Origin: an uncultured Clostridia bacterium | Lineage (GTDB): Bacteria; Bacillota; Clostridia; Oscillospirales; Feifaniaceae | Reading direction: 5' to 3' | Assembly: GCA_944376235.1 (NCBI GenBank) | Contig: CALWCA010000004.1 | Span: forward strand, 124,001-188,000 | Length of the DNA stretch: 64,000 nt | In this document: positions 26,884-34,787 of the stretch, one piece after another | How positions within the stretch are numbered: the first letter of the stretch is position 1 | How the letters are laid out: every line of letters begins with the position of its first letter | Translations under genes and position numbers: made by a program | Notes under the pieces: generated by a model | What the model was told of the DNA's origin: nothing | The model's input: only the letters and a program-made list of their open reading frames with translations | Database searches by the model: none

Positions 26884-27510
26884 TTACCGTTTTTTACTGG
26901 AGGAAGGTTTGCCGCACTTGTCAAAGGCGGGATTGAAGGCGTAAAAATTTTTACTGTTCAGGTAGTCCTGCGTGATGCTCAGCGCGTCGCCGAAGCGCTG
27001 GAAGTGCACCAGCTCGCGCTCGCGCAGGAATTTGATGGGATCGCGCACGTCGGGGTCGTCGACCAGGCGCAGAATATTGTCGTAGGTCACGCGGGCCTTC
27101 TGCTCTGCGGCGAGGTCTTCCACCAAATCGGCGATGGGGTCGCCCTTGACGGCAAAGGTCTTGGCATCGAAGGGAATGCCGGCCGCCGAAACGGGGTAGA
27201 TGCCGGTGGTGTGGTCGACAAAGTAGGTGTCAAAGCCACTGGCCTTGATTTCGTCCATCGACAGGTTGCGCGTGAGCTGGTAGACGATGGCCGCGATCAT
27301 CTCGGTATGGGCAAGCTCCTCGGTACCGATGTCGGTCAGGATGCCCACCGTTTTACTGTAGGGCATGGAATATCTCTGATTGAGGTAACGGTTGGCTGCT
27401 CCCAGTTCCCCGTCGGGCCCGCCAAGCTGTGTGATGATGATTTTAGCCGTCTTGGGGTCTGGGGTCTTGATGTTGACGGGGTATTGCAGTTTCTTGTCGT
27501 AAATCCACAT
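26884..27510 (-). CDS. cotJC: Spore coat / manganese catalase family protein CotJC
   Basis: A 208-residue ferritin-like di-manganese protein. The probable metal ligands are visible: Glu35 (GPDGELGAAN), Glu65 and His68 (EELAH), Glu136 (AAEQKAR), Glu166 and His169 (RERELVHF). In Bacillus CotJC is a spore-coat protein expressed in the mother cell, and the fold equals Mn catalase, so peroxide disproportionation is likely. It is the last gene of cotJABC, 3 bp after cotJB. The C-terminal SSSKKR tail is short and unconserved. Confidence 0.93.
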   Translation of the reverse strand: MWIYDKKLQYPVNIKTPDPKTAKIIITQLGGPDGELGAANRYLNQRYSMPYSKTVGILTDIGTEELAHTEMIAAIVYQLTRNLSMDEIKASGFDTYFVDHTTGIYPVSAAGIPFDAKTFAVKGDPIADLVEDLAAEQKARVTYDNILRLVDDPDVRDPIKFLRERELVHFQRFGDALSITQDYLNSKNFYAFNPAFDKCGKPSSSKKR

Positions 27511-27513
27511 GGC

Positions 27514-27774
27514 TTACTTCTCTCCTTCCCACGGCCAGGGGCCGTCAGCCCAGCTCCAGGCCCCACTGGCGGTGGAGGCCCGGGAGTTTTGCGTCAGAGG
27601 CCCAAAGGCCTCTTCATAGTCGGCAACGGCCTGTTTCCAGAGCTCACGCTGCTTGTCAAAATAGGCGCGGGCCTTTTGGTTGTCGGGATGGCCGTCGAGA
27701 TAGAGGGCGGCCTCGTTGAGGGCAAAGGAATGGTTTTGTACCTGCCGGAGCAGTCGGGCACGCTCAGTTGTCAT
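27514..27774 (-). CDS. cotJB: Spore coat protein CotJB
   Basis: An 86-residue protein. I chose ATG 27774, which overlaps the end of cotJA by 11 bp and has GAAGGGG 9 bp upstream; an ATG at 27783 is possible. Family features are LLRQVQNHSFALNEAALYLD, YLDGHPDN and the terminal tryptophan-rich WSWADGPWPWEGE. CotJB is needed, with CotJA and CotJC, for the CotJ coat layer in Bacillus; the biochemical role is unknown. Confidence 0.9.
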   Translation of the reverse strand: MTTERARLLRQVQNHSFALNEAALYLDGHPDNQKARAYFDKQRELWKQAVADYEEAFGPLTQNSRASTASGAWSWADGPWPWEGEK

Positions 27775-27985
27775 CGCAGACATCCCCTTCCATCCACGGC
27801 TTGTCGAGCTCGGGGAAAATGGTGCCACGCTCAAGCCCGAGAGCCGGATCGTAAGTGGCGCCCCATACCTGGGGCGGGGAATAGACCATGGCCAGGGCGG
27901 CGCCTGCAAGGCAGGTCTCGTCCACGGTGCCGCGCGGCGTGACGCCTTCTCCCTTTGACGAAAAGGGAGTCGATGCATTCATCAT
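27764..27985 (-). CDS. cotJA: Spore coat protein CotJA
   Basis: A 73-residue protein, start ATG 27985 with AAGGAG upstream. It ends LERGTIFPELDKPW, which matches the conserved CotJA motif (L..GT.FPEL..P). First gene of cotJABC, so this organism is a genuine or former spore-former. Expression is expected from a mother-cell sigma factor. GTCACACA, 13 bp, TATATGTT on the minus strand (28068-28040) loosely resembles a sigma-E site, but I do not list it as a feature. Confidence 0.88.
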   Translation of the reverse strand: MMNASTPFSSKGEGVTPRGTVDETCLAGAALAMVYSPPQVWGATYDPALGLERGTIFPELDKPWMEGDVCDDN

Positions 27986-28190
27986 ATAGCTGCACTCCTT
28001 ATTTGCGGTGTTTTGGGGGCGTTGCACCCCTTCATCCCCAACATATACAAAAAAATGACATGTGTGACTGCCGAATTTTCTGAAAAGTTTTCCCTTCCCG
28101 CCCTTTTGTGCATCCTCTCCCCCTTGGCGCTGCGCCTCAAGCCCTTTGCTTGGGAAAGCTGGCCAAAGTAAAAAAAATGACAAAGGGATG

Positions 28191-28219
28191 TTCCAAACAA
28201 TATGGTATTGTGCTATAAT
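28191..28219 (+). promoter_or_regulatory. Promoter of the MATE transporter gene
   Basis: TTCCAA (28191-28196), 17 bp, TATAAT (28214-28219) with extended TG at 28211-28212. Transcription from about 28226 excludes the in-frame ATG at 28202 and supports the downstream start at 28286. Confidence 0.65.
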
Positions 28220-28285
28220 GACCGTATTATTAAAAATAAAGAGAGGGGGAAACACGACCGGCGCGGACCGGTCGTTCGTACGCTT

Positions 28286-29845
28286 ATGGACCAGGAAAAG
28301 AAATCTCCGGAGTTGGAGATTCCTCCCTGCGAAACGGGGGGAGATTTGCCAGAACAAGGCACGCCTCCGGAAGGACAGCCGGAGCAGCCCAAAGTGCAGG
28401 CAAAAATCATCCGCACAACGCTTGACGACTTGCCTGCGGGAGAGGGAAACGAGCACAACGAGGCAAGGGTGAGGGGCAAAAACCCTCTGCCTGAGGGCGT
28501 GACGTCAAAAATGCTGTACAAAGACGTGGTGCGCATTGCGTGGCCTTCTTTTGTCGAGATGATGCTCATGCAGCTTGCCTCCATGGTCGACCTCATGATG
28601 GTGGGAAAGCTCGGCCCGTGGGCCATCTCGGCCGTCGGCCTGACCACGCAGCCAAAGTTCCTCATGGGCATGGCATTCATGTCGCTCAATGTCGGCAACA
28701 TGGCTCTGGTCGCCCGCTATCGCGGCGCCGGAAAACAGGAGGAGGCCAAGCTGGTGCTGCGGCAGTCCATGCTGCTCAATGTGGTGCTCAGCGCCATTTT
28801 GTCGGTGGTGGGTTTTATTTTTGCCGAACCGCTCATCCTCTTCATGGGCGCCGAGGACGCCCAGACCCTGGCAGGCGGCACCTCATACCTGAAAATCCAG
28901 ATGGTCGGCCTGCTGACCGTCTCCATCACCACCACCATCACCAACGCCCTGCGCGCCGTGGGCGACAGCAAGACCTCCATGCGCTACAATCTGACGGCAA
29001 ACCTCGTCAACGTGGTGTTCAACTACCTGCTCATCTACGGTCATTTCGGCTTCCCGCGCCTCGAAGTCACCGGCGCGTCCCTGGCCACCGTCATCGGCCA
29101 GTTTGTCGGTATGCTCATGGCGCTGTATGCCATCCTGCGCAAGGATCAGTATGTCCGCCTTGAAATCAAAAAGGGATTCAAGCCCGACGTTGTCATGCTC
29201 AAGAATATCTGGCACATCGGCATGCCGGCCATGATGGAGCAGCTTGTCATGCGTATCGGCATCATCATCTACGCCAAGACCGTCGCAAGCCTGGGCACCG
29301 TTTTGCTGGCGGCTCACCAGGTCTGTATGAACATCCAGGCACTGACCTTTATGAACGGCCAGTCCTTCGCCGTGTCGGCCACCTCGCTGGTGGGACAAAG
29401 CCTTGGAAAGAGGCGCGGCGATATGGCGGTCAACTACTCCAAACGCGTCCAGCGCCTTGGCATGTGGGTGTCAGTCGGCATTGCGCTTGCCATCTTCTTC
29501 TTCCCAAGAGAGTTTATTTTGATGTATAACGACGACCCTGTGATTTTGGATGTCGGCGTCACTGTGCTTCGCATGGTGGCCTTAATCCAGCCCCTGCAGG
29601 CCTCGCAGTTTATCCTGGCGGGCGCCATGCGCGGCGCCGGCGACACCAAGTACACCGCCATGGTGACCTTTATCACCGTGCTGCTGGTTCGCCCCATCAT
29701 CGCCATCTACACCATCAAGGTGCTCGAGTGGGGCCTCATCGGAGCCTGGATTGCCATGGTGGCCGACCAGCTCCTGAGAACGACGCTCATCTTCCTGCGC
29801 TACAACTCCGGAAAGTGGCGCAACGCCTATCGGCACAAGAGCTGA
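28286..29845 (+). CDS. MATE family multidrug/Na+ antiporter
   Basis: A 519-residue membrane protein with about twelve helices in two similar halves. The MATE pattern is visible in PSFVEMMLMQLASMVDLMMV near helix 1 and in the halves' QPL...ALRAVGDSKT and MRGAGDTKYT motifs. It exports cationic drugs or metabolites using Na+ or H+ gradients. I start at ATG 28286 because the -10 element covers the earlier ATG. The N-terminus is an unusual charged Pro/Glu-rich region of about 75 residues before helix 1. No close ribosome site precedes 28286; a short hairpin (CGACCGG/CCGGTCG) sits between GAGAGGGGG and the ATG. Substrate unknown. Confidence 0.88.
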   Translation: MDQEKKSPELEIPPCETGGDLPEQGTPPEGQPEQPKVQAKIIRTTLDDLPAGEGNEHNEARVRGKNPLPEGVTSKMLYKDVVRIAWPSFVEMMLMQLASMVDLMMVGKLGPWAISAVGLTTQPKFLMGMAFMSLNVGNMALVARYRGAGKQEEAKLVLRQSMLLNVVLSAILSVVGFIFAEPLILFMGAEDAQTLAGGTSYLKIQMVGLLTVSITTTITNALRAVGDSKTSMRYNLTANLVNVVFNYLLIYGHFGFPRLEVTGASLATVIGQFVGMLMALYAILRKDQYVRLEIKKGFKPDVVMLKNIWHIGMPAMMEQLVMRIGIIIYAKTVASLGTVLLAAHQVCMNIQALTFMNGQSFAVSATSLVGQSLGKRRGDMAVNYSKRVQRLGMWVSVGIALAIFFFPREFILMYNDDPVILDVGVTVLRMVALIQPLQASQFILAGAMRGAGDTKYTAMVTFITVLLVRPIIAIYTIKVLEWGLIGAWIAMVADQLLRTTLIFLRYNSGKWRNAYRHKS

Positions 29846-29888
29846 CGCGAAGAGTCAAAGCCATTTGACAATGGAATCCTGTCCCTTG

Positions 29889-29925
29889 CAGGGCGGCATG
29901 ACAAGTCATGCCGCCCTGTGTTTTT
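29889..29925 (+). terminator. Terminator after the MATE gene
   Basis: A perfect 14-bp stem (29889-29902 with 29905-29918, AA loop) followed by TGTTTTT, 43 bp after the stop codon. Confidence 0.9.
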
Positions 29926-29991
29926 GGGATGGCTCTTTGCGGGGATTTCTCAGGCCCTGTTTTTTTTGGAAAAGCAAGGCACCCGCCCTGC

Positions 29992-30094
29992 CGCCCCGCC
30001 GGGCAAAAGGGCGTTGCCCGCTTTGAACGGGGATTTCCCGCTTGCGGGAAATCCCCGGGCTTTTTTGCCTGCGGCAAAAAGGCCCGGCGGGGCG
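29992..30094 (+). repeat. Cloverleaf-shaped palindromic intergenic repeat, copy 2
   Basis: A perfect 13-bp outer stem (29992-30004 with 30082-30094) encloses three hairpins: around 30006-30024 (GGGC/GCCC with flanking AAA/TTT), a perfect 13-bp stem 30029-30041/30044-30056, and 30062-30069/30073-30080. Order, spacing and much of the sequence match copy 1 at 15668-15772. It lies in the 457-bp gene-free stretch after the MATE gene, which also holds the terminator at 29889 and the hairpin at 30217. Confidence 0.85.
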
Positions 30095-30216
30095 AAAAAG
30101 GCCGCGCTGCAGCGCTTTAGAAGGGCGGATACAGAAAGGAATGCAGGCGGGGGATGTGTCCTTGCGGCCTCATGGGAAGAAGTCGGGGAGAAAGGGCCTC
30201 TTTTTGCAGATGGCAG

Positions 30217-30266
30217 CAAGGGGGGGCGCGGGGAAAGCATTTCTGCTCTCCCCGCGCCCCCCCTTG
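30217..30266 (-). terminator. Strong hairpin downstream of the DegV gene
   Basis: An 18-bp perfect stem (30217-30234 with 30249-30266) starting 37 bp beyond the DegV stop. There is no long U-run, so it may act in termination or 3'-end stability. Confidence 0.6.
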
Positions 30267-30302
30267 TCTTGAAAGAAGTGCCTAGCGTTTTAAAGAAATG
30301 AT

Positions 30303-31160
30303 TTATTTTTGGAGACTGGCGCTGCCCTTTGCGATAAAGGCAACCCCTATCACGCCGGGACCGGTGTGGGCGCCGATGGCGGCGCCGATACTGCCCCGGT
30401 AAACGGGCATGCCGCCCAGGTGGGGCCGGATGTATTCCAGATAACGCTCAAGACGCTCGGGTGCGTCGGCGTGGGCGAAGGCGATGCCGTAGGCCGGGTC
30501 GGGGTTGCCCTTTTGAATCAAATCGAGCAGGGCCTTTTTTCCGGCCTCCTCCCCGCGCACCTTGCCGACCGGCGCAATGGCGCCCTCCTGCAGGCACAGG
30601 ATGGGCGTGATGCCCAGCGCCCCGCCCAGCAGCGCGGCGGCGGGGCTCAACCGGCCGCCCATTTTGAGATACTTCAGGGTGTCCACCACGGCAAACAGGC
30701 GCAGCCGGGACGTCAGGGAGGTCAGCTCCTGTGCGATGTCGGAGGCAGAGCGCCCGGCGTCGCGCAGCTTGACGGCGTGACGCAGCAGCAGAGCCGTGCC
30801 GAAGGAGCCCGACAGGGAGTCCACCACATGAATGCGCGACGCGTCAAGCGACTGCGCGGCAATGAGCGCCGAGTTCATGGTGGCGCTCAGCTTGGAAGAC
30901 ACCGTGACCGCCACGATGTCCTCCCCTTGCGCAAGGTGGCGGGAAAAAACCTCCTCAAACTGCATGGGGTTGGCCTGGGAGGTGGTGGGAAGCTTGTCGG
31001 CGCTGCGCATTTTGGCGTAAAACTCCTCGTGCGTGAGGTCAAAGCCGTCGAGGTAGGAGGCCCCCTGAAATTGGATGGTCAAAGGGACGCGGTCGATGCC
31101 CAGCGCCGCACACTCCTGCCCGGAAAGGTCACAGGTGCTGTCTGATACAATAGAAATCAT
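30303..31160 (-). CDS. DegV family fatty-acid-binding protein (FakB-like)
   Basis: A 285-residue protein with the DegV pattern: VSDSTCDL at the start, GFDLTHEEFYAKM, PTTSQANP, the VSSKLSATMNSA segment, and the C-terminal IGAAIGAHTGPGVIGVAF. DegV proteins bind a fatty acid; the FakB members present it to the kinase FakA for incorporation into phospholipid. No FakA is in this window. The gene overlaps the upstream marR by 4 bp (ATGA), so the two are translated together. This pairing, plus FabT-like operators in the promoter, points to exogenous fatty-acid use. Function beyond lipid binding is inference. Confidence 0.9.
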   Translation of the reverse strand: MISIVSDSTCDLSGQECAALGIDRVPLTIQFQGASYLDGFDLTHEEFYAKMRSADKLPTTSQANPMQFEEVFSRHLAQGEDIVAVTVSSKLSATMNSALIAAQSLDASRIHVVDSLSGSFGTALLLRHAVKLRDAGRSASDIAQELTSLTSRLRLFAVVDTLKYLKMGGRLSPAAALLGGALGITPILCLQEGAIAPVGKVRGEEAGKKALLDLIQKGNPDPAYGIAFAHADAPERLERYLEYIRPHLGGMPVYRGSIGAAIGAHTGPGVIGVAFIAKGSASLQK

Positions 31161-31660
31161 GATGTAGTCTCCTTGCTTTGCTGATGATTTTGATGGTCAC
31201 GGGTACGCGCGTTCTGTTCCAGACGGAAAAATTGGCTCAGCCGGTCAAGCGCGCGCATGAAAACCACCGTCTCCTCCTCGCTCAGAAGATCGAGCACCTG
31301 GTCGGTCATGCGGCGGTGAAACAGGGCGTGGTCGGCGTTGGCTGAGAGCCCCTTCTCCGTGGGAGAGATACGCACAACGCGCCGGTCGAGCGCGTCGCGG
31401 CTGCGCGTGAGGTAGCCCTTTCGCTCCAGGGCCGCGGTGGACACGGTCAGCGTGCCCGGCACGACGTCAAGCAGGGCCGCAATGTCGCTGGCCGTGTTTT
31501 TCCCCTTTTCGGCGCACTGGCACACCGCTTCAATCACATGCAGCTCGCGGATGGACAGATCCGTATGGCCGCTTTGTGTGATGCAGCGTTCCTCCGTTCG
31601 CAAAATCTCGTTGAAAATTTCCACGAGAAACCGGTTGAGAATTTCATGGTCGCAGGACAT
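31157..31660 (-). CDS. MarR family transcriptional regulator (FabT-like candidate)
   Basis: A 167-residue winged-helix regulator. ATG 31660 follows GGGAGG; earlier in-frame Met codons lie upstream of the operator. The MarR pattern is clear: LSIRELHVIEAV, helix-turn-helix TASDIAALLDVVPGTLTVSTAALERKGYL, and the wing SRDALDRRVVRISPTEKG. It is the first gene of an operon with a DegV/FakB protein. Its promoter is bracketed by two TTTGA-N3-TCAAA palindromes, the half-site arrangement known for FabT, the lipid-responsive MarR repressor of streptococci. Autoregulation is likely; the ligand (acyl-ACP or similar) is a guess. Confidence 0.87.
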   Translation of the reverse strand: MSCDHEILNRFLVEIFNEILRTEERCITQSGHTDLSIRELHVIEAVCQCAEKGKNTASDIAALLDVVPGTLTVSTAALERKGYLTRSRDALDRRVVRISPTEKGLSANADHALFHRRMTDQVLDLLSEEETVVFMRALDRLSQFFRLEQNARTRDHQNHQQSKETTS

Positions 31661-31678
31661 GCGGCACCTCCCAAAAAG

Positions 31679-31740
31679 TTTGAGGTTCAAAGAGATTATA
31701 GCGGGGCCCAATGTCCTTGTCAAGTGTTTTGAAGTTCAAA
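31679..31740 (-). promoter_or_regulatory. marR-degV promoter flanked by two palindromic operators
   Basis: The minus strand carries a fully consensus promoter: TTGACA (31723-31718), 17 bp, TATAAT (31700-31695). Palindrome 1, TTTGAAGTTCAAA, is at 31728-31740 just upstream of the -35; palindrome 2, TTTGAGGTTCAAA (one mismatch), is at 31679-31691 over the transcription start. Their centres are 49 bp apart. A consensus promoter clamped by two operators is a classic repressible design. Confidence 0.88.
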
Positions 31741-31877
31741 GTGAAAAAAATATTCGACAAAACAGGGAAAACACCTATATATTTAGAGAGGTTTTGATAA
31801 AACGATACAAAAAGAAAAGAAGAATACCAAAAATACTGCAGACATGCCGCCAGGGAAAGAGGGCTTTGGGGAGGAGG

Positions 31878-31907
31878 TTGACGACAGGGGTGCCGCCGTG
31901 ATATCAT
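31878..31907 (+). promoter_or_regulatory. Candidate promoter of the 163-residue unknown gene
   Basis: TTGACG (31878-31883), 18 bp, TATCAT (31902-31907), 44 bp before the start codon. The stretch 31741-31877 is AT-rich and shows no gene. Confidence 0.5.
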
Positions 31908-31951
31908 AGGACTGCGCGCGGCGCAGAGGACATCAAAAAAGGAGGGGCTGG

Positions 31952-32443
31952 ATGAACAAAAAGAGACGGGCAGCCACGGCGGCCGTGGTATTGCTTTTAT
32001 GTGCGGGGTATCTTTTTTATACGAGGCCTGTGGCGCTGGGTCAGATATATCCCATGCTGGAGGCCGGCGAGTGTGTCGGGATATCCGGGTTTTTCAGCGT
32101 CGGCTCACAGGAGGAGCGGTCGGAATTTACGCTCACGCAGGACAGTGAGGCCTTTGAAGAGGTGCTGGGACTGCTGTATGACTGCCGGTATCGCCGCACA
32201 TTGAGAGATCTTCTGGTTCACGGCACGCGAACCCATGCGGTGCAGCCGGGGGATTTTCAGTGGGACCTCTGGCTTGCGTTTGAAGGGGTGGAGCTGCCGG
32301 ACGGCGGCGTTGGCTCGGGGCCCATGCTGCACGTCCAGTACTGGTACGGGGAGCTTGACTTCCATTTTAACGGGCAGACGCGTTCCTATCGGGCAAAGGA
32401 CGAGACGACCTGGGCGGCTGACCTGCTGGAGGCCTTTGGATAA
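31952..32443 (+). CDS. Unknown membrane-anchored or secreted protein
   Basis: A 163-residue protein behind AAAAAGGAGGGG. Residues 1-6 are basic (MNKKRR) and 8-24 hydrophobic (TAAVVLLLCAGYLFYT), a signal anchor or uncleaved signal peptide, so the rest should lie outside the membrane. The remainder contains aromatic-rich strands (DFQWDLWLAF, LHVQYWYGELDFHFNG) suggesting a small beta-rich domain. I do not recognise the family. It has its own candidate promoter and a terminator, so it is monocistronic. Confidence 0.7.
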   Translation: MNKKRRAATAAVVLLLCAGYLFYTRPVALGQIYPMLEAGECVGISGFFSVGSQEERSEFTLTQDSEAFEEVLGLLYDCRYRRTLRDLLVHGTRTHAVQPGDFQWDLWLAFEGVELPDGGVGSGPMLHVQYWYGELDFHFNGQTRSYRAKDETTWAADLLEAFG

Positions 32444-32493
32444 GAGAAAGGGCGCAAGGCGCCCCCCGGGGAGCCGGACAACAAAAGAGAAAA

Positions 32494-32536
32494 GGCCGGG
32501 AGAACAGCCGTTTTGGCTGCTCTCCCGGCTTTTTTT
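32494..32536 (+). terminator. Terminator after the 163-residue gene
   Basis: GGCCGGGAGA and TCTCCCGGC arms with inner CAGCC/GGCTG (one mismatch), loop GTTTT, followed by TTTTTTT; 50 bp after the stop. Confidence 0.9.
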
Positions 32537-32725
32537 GAATCGGGGAAAGTGTCCCCGCCCTGTGCACGGCAAGGAAGGGGAGAGGGGATTTTGCCGGCAA
32601 AAGGGCCTGCCTTAAAAAAGGGGGGGGGAAAGACGGCTCTGTCAGCCCCCCGGCCGGGGATTTTGCAGGGGAAGGGGTGTTTTTGCCGCAGGCCCCGTCA
32701 AAAGAAGGCTTTTTTGGGGGAGGGC

Positions 32726-33625
32726 TTACAGGGTGGGCAGCTTTTTGAGCAGCGCCTCAAAATAGTCGGGCAGGGGGGAGACAAAGCGCAAAAACTCCCC
32801 CGTGACGGGATGCGTAAAGCCCAGCACAGCGGCGTGCAGGCACTGGCCCCCGATGGAGAGGCCCCTGGCGGGGCCGTAGAGCGGGTCGCCGGCCAGGGGA
32901 TGGCCGATGGAGGCCATGTGCACGCGAATCTGATGGGTGCGTCCGGTCTCCAGACGGCAGGAGAGATAGCAAAAGCGGGGAAACTGCTCGAGCACCCTGT
33001 AGTGCGTGACGGCACGGCGTCCGCCCGGCACCACGGCCATTTTCTTGCGGTGGACGGGGTGGCGCGCCAGGGGGGCGTCAATCACGCCCTCGCTCTCCCG
33101 CAGCCGGCCATGCACCACGGCGCGGTACTCGCGCTCCATGCTGTGCGCCTCGAGCTGCGCCGACAGCCCCAGATGGGCCGCATCGGTCTTGGCCACCACC
33201 AGCAGGCCGGAGGTGTCCTTGTCGATGCGGTGGACGATGCCGGGGCGCAGCACGCCGTTGATGCCCGAAAGCGAGCTGCCGCAGTGGGCCAGCAGGGCGT
33301 TGACCAGCGTCCCCTGCTCGTTGCCGGCGGCCGGATGCACCACCATGCCGCGCGGCTTGTCGACCACCAGCAGCGCGTCGTCCTCGTAGACGATGCAAAG
33401 CGGGATGTCCTCGGGCTGCGCGTCCAGGGGGCGCGCCGGCGGGGGCGTGACCGTCACCACCTCGCCCTGCCGCGTCTGGTGGTTCTTGGGGCGGGTCTGT
33501 CCGTCGACCAGCACAAGCCCCGCGTCCAGCCACTTCTGCGCGGCCGCACGGCTGACGCCGGCACGCGCGGAAATCTCGCTGTCAAGCCTCCGGCCGCCCT
33601 CCGACACCCATGTGAGCGCGCTCAT
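32726..33625 (-). CDS. rluD: RluA/RluD family pseudouridine synthase
   Basis: A 299-residue rRNA pseudouridine synthase. An N-terminal S4 domain (RLDSEISARAGVSRAAAQKWL...GLVLVDG) is followed by the catalytic domain with HRIDKDTSGLLVVAK, whose Asp is the nucleophile, and the late GRTHQIRVH motif. These act on 23S rRNA uridines; the exact site is not predictable here. Its ATG overlaps the lspA stop by 4 bp. The pair lspA-rluD downstream of ileS is classical in Firmicutes (lspA-ylyB). Confidence 0.92.
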   Translation of the reverse strand: MSALTWVSEGGRRLDSEISARAGVSRAAAQKWLDAGLVLVDGQTRPKNHQTRQGEVVTVTPPPARPLDAQPEDIPLCIVYEDDALLVVDKPRGMVVHPAAGNEQGTLVNALLAHCGSSLSGINGVLRPGIVHRIDKDTSGLLVVAKTDAAHLGLSAQLEAHSMEREYRAVVHGRLRESEGVIDAPLARHPVHRKKMAVVPGGRRAVTHYRVLEQFPRFCYLSCRLETGRTHQIRVHMASIGHPLAGDPLYGPARGLSIGGQCLHAAVLGFTHPVTGEFLRFVSPLPDYFEALLKKLPTL

Positions 33626-34425
33626 GCCAAAGACTCCCCGTGCGCTGAGGCGGTGTCGCCCGCCGGGGCGGGCCCCCGGCCGCCCTGCGGCGCAGCGTCT
33701 TGATCCCGGCCAATGCCGTAGGCCGGGTCTGCGCCCTGACTCCTGCCGTCCTGTGGGAAAGCGCCGCAGACGGTTTCCCCCGAAGGCTGCCGCATCCGGC
33801 AGTCCTCCTGCCCGGCGGCGGGGGAGGGGGCGTCACATGCGGCGGGAAAGGCCTCTTGGCCCTCCTTTTTGCAGGGCTCCTCAGGTAAGGGGCTGTTCTC
33901 GTCCTGGCCCTGGCCCTCGTCTTTGCCCTGGTCGACCTCGCTGCTCAGCTCCTTCCAGTGCAAAACAAGGTAGAGGATGAGCAGGGCGCTGCCCACCGAA
34001 ATGGCGCAGTCGGCAAGGTTGAAGATGGCAAAGCGGAAGAGGCGGATTTCCAGAAAGTCCACCACATAGCCGTAGGCAATGCGGTCATAGAGATTGCCCA
34101 GCGCGCCGCCCATGATGAGGGGGAGGGCAAAGTCGGTCAAAGGGTGGGCGTAAAGACGCCTGAAATAGAGAAAAAGCAGCAGCCCCAGCGCCGCGATGGG
34201 CAGCAGCGTGAGCAGCAGGCGGCGGCCCGACAGGATGGAAAAGGCCGCGCCGGTGTTTTCGGCGTAGGTAAAGTGCAGCACGCCCGGCCAGAAGGCGATG
34301 CTGCCCTGCGGCTTGAGCACCTCGACGCACCACTGCTTGACCACCCGGTCGGCCGTGAAGACAACGGCGATGATGAGCAGGGCCCTGACGGCGAGCGAGG
34401 CGGTTTGTTTGGCGGATAGTTTCAT
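33622..34425 (-). CDS. lspA: Signal peptidase II with long C-terminal tail
   Basis: A prolipoprotein signal peptidase of the cytoplasmic membrane. ATG 34425 has TTTGGAGGAA upstream. Residues 1-160 form the normal enzyme with four helices; the catalytic aspartates are Asp123 (YGYVVDFLEI) and Asp139 (FNLADCAISVG), and the conserved ENTGAAFS loop is present. After KELSSEVDQ comes about 105 residues of Gly/Asp/Glu/Ala/Pro-rich sequence, giving 267 residues where 150-170 is usual. The tail should be cytoplasmic and looks disordered. Clients in this window include the lipoproteins at 17.7 and 59.6 kb. Confidence 0.92.
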   Translation of the reverse strand: MKLSAKQTASLAVRALLIIAVVFTADRVVKQWCVEVLKPQGSIAFWPGVLHFTYAENTGAAFSILSGRRLLLTLLPIAALGLLLFLYFRRLYAHPLTDFALPLIMGGALGNLYDRIAYGYVVDFLEIRLFRFAIFNLADCAISVGSALLILYLVLHWKELSSEVDQGKDEGQGQDENSPLPEEPCKKEGQEAFPAACDAPSPAAGQEDCRMRQPSGETVCGAFPQDGRSQGADPAYGIGRDQDAAPQGGRGPAPAGDTASAHGESLA

Positions 34426-34709
34426 GGGCTTCCTCCAAAGGGAATTTTGGAAAACAAACGGGCGGGGTCTTGCAGACGCCCCTGCGTGAAATGCGAAAGG
34501 AGCCGCCTTTTGAAAATGGAGACCCCGGCGTTTTGCCGCAGGCAAAGGGCAGCAAAAAAGGGGAAAAGGCGCAAGGCTTGCCCGCAGGGGGCTGCCGTCA
34601 AAGGGGAAGGGCGCCGCCTGCCCGGCGCGTGCGGCAAAGAGGCAGGGGGGACAAGTGCCGCAAGGGTTTTTGCTTGGCAGACAAAAAGGGGCAAATGGGC
34701 AGGGCCTTC

Positions 34710-34756
34710 GGGGGCCGCGCGGGCAGCCCCCCGAAAAGGCTGCCCGCGCGGCCCCC
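34710..34756 (-). terminator. 19-bp hairpin downstream of ileS
   Basis: A perfect 19-bp GC stem (34710-34728 with 34738-34756, 9-base loop). Together with the 40-bp palindrome at 34788 it fills the gap between ileS and lspA. The remainder of that 416-bp gap is GC-rich and shows no gene. Confidence 0.6.
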
Positions 34757-34787
34757 GGGGCTCTGCCGCCCCGGGTCCCGGGAGCAT

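Noticed and set aside
28040-28068. Possible sigma-E promoter for cotJABC (GTCACACA, 13 bp, TATATGTT, minus strand)
   Set aside because: Only a loose match to the sigma-E consensus; plausible biologically but not supported well enough to list.
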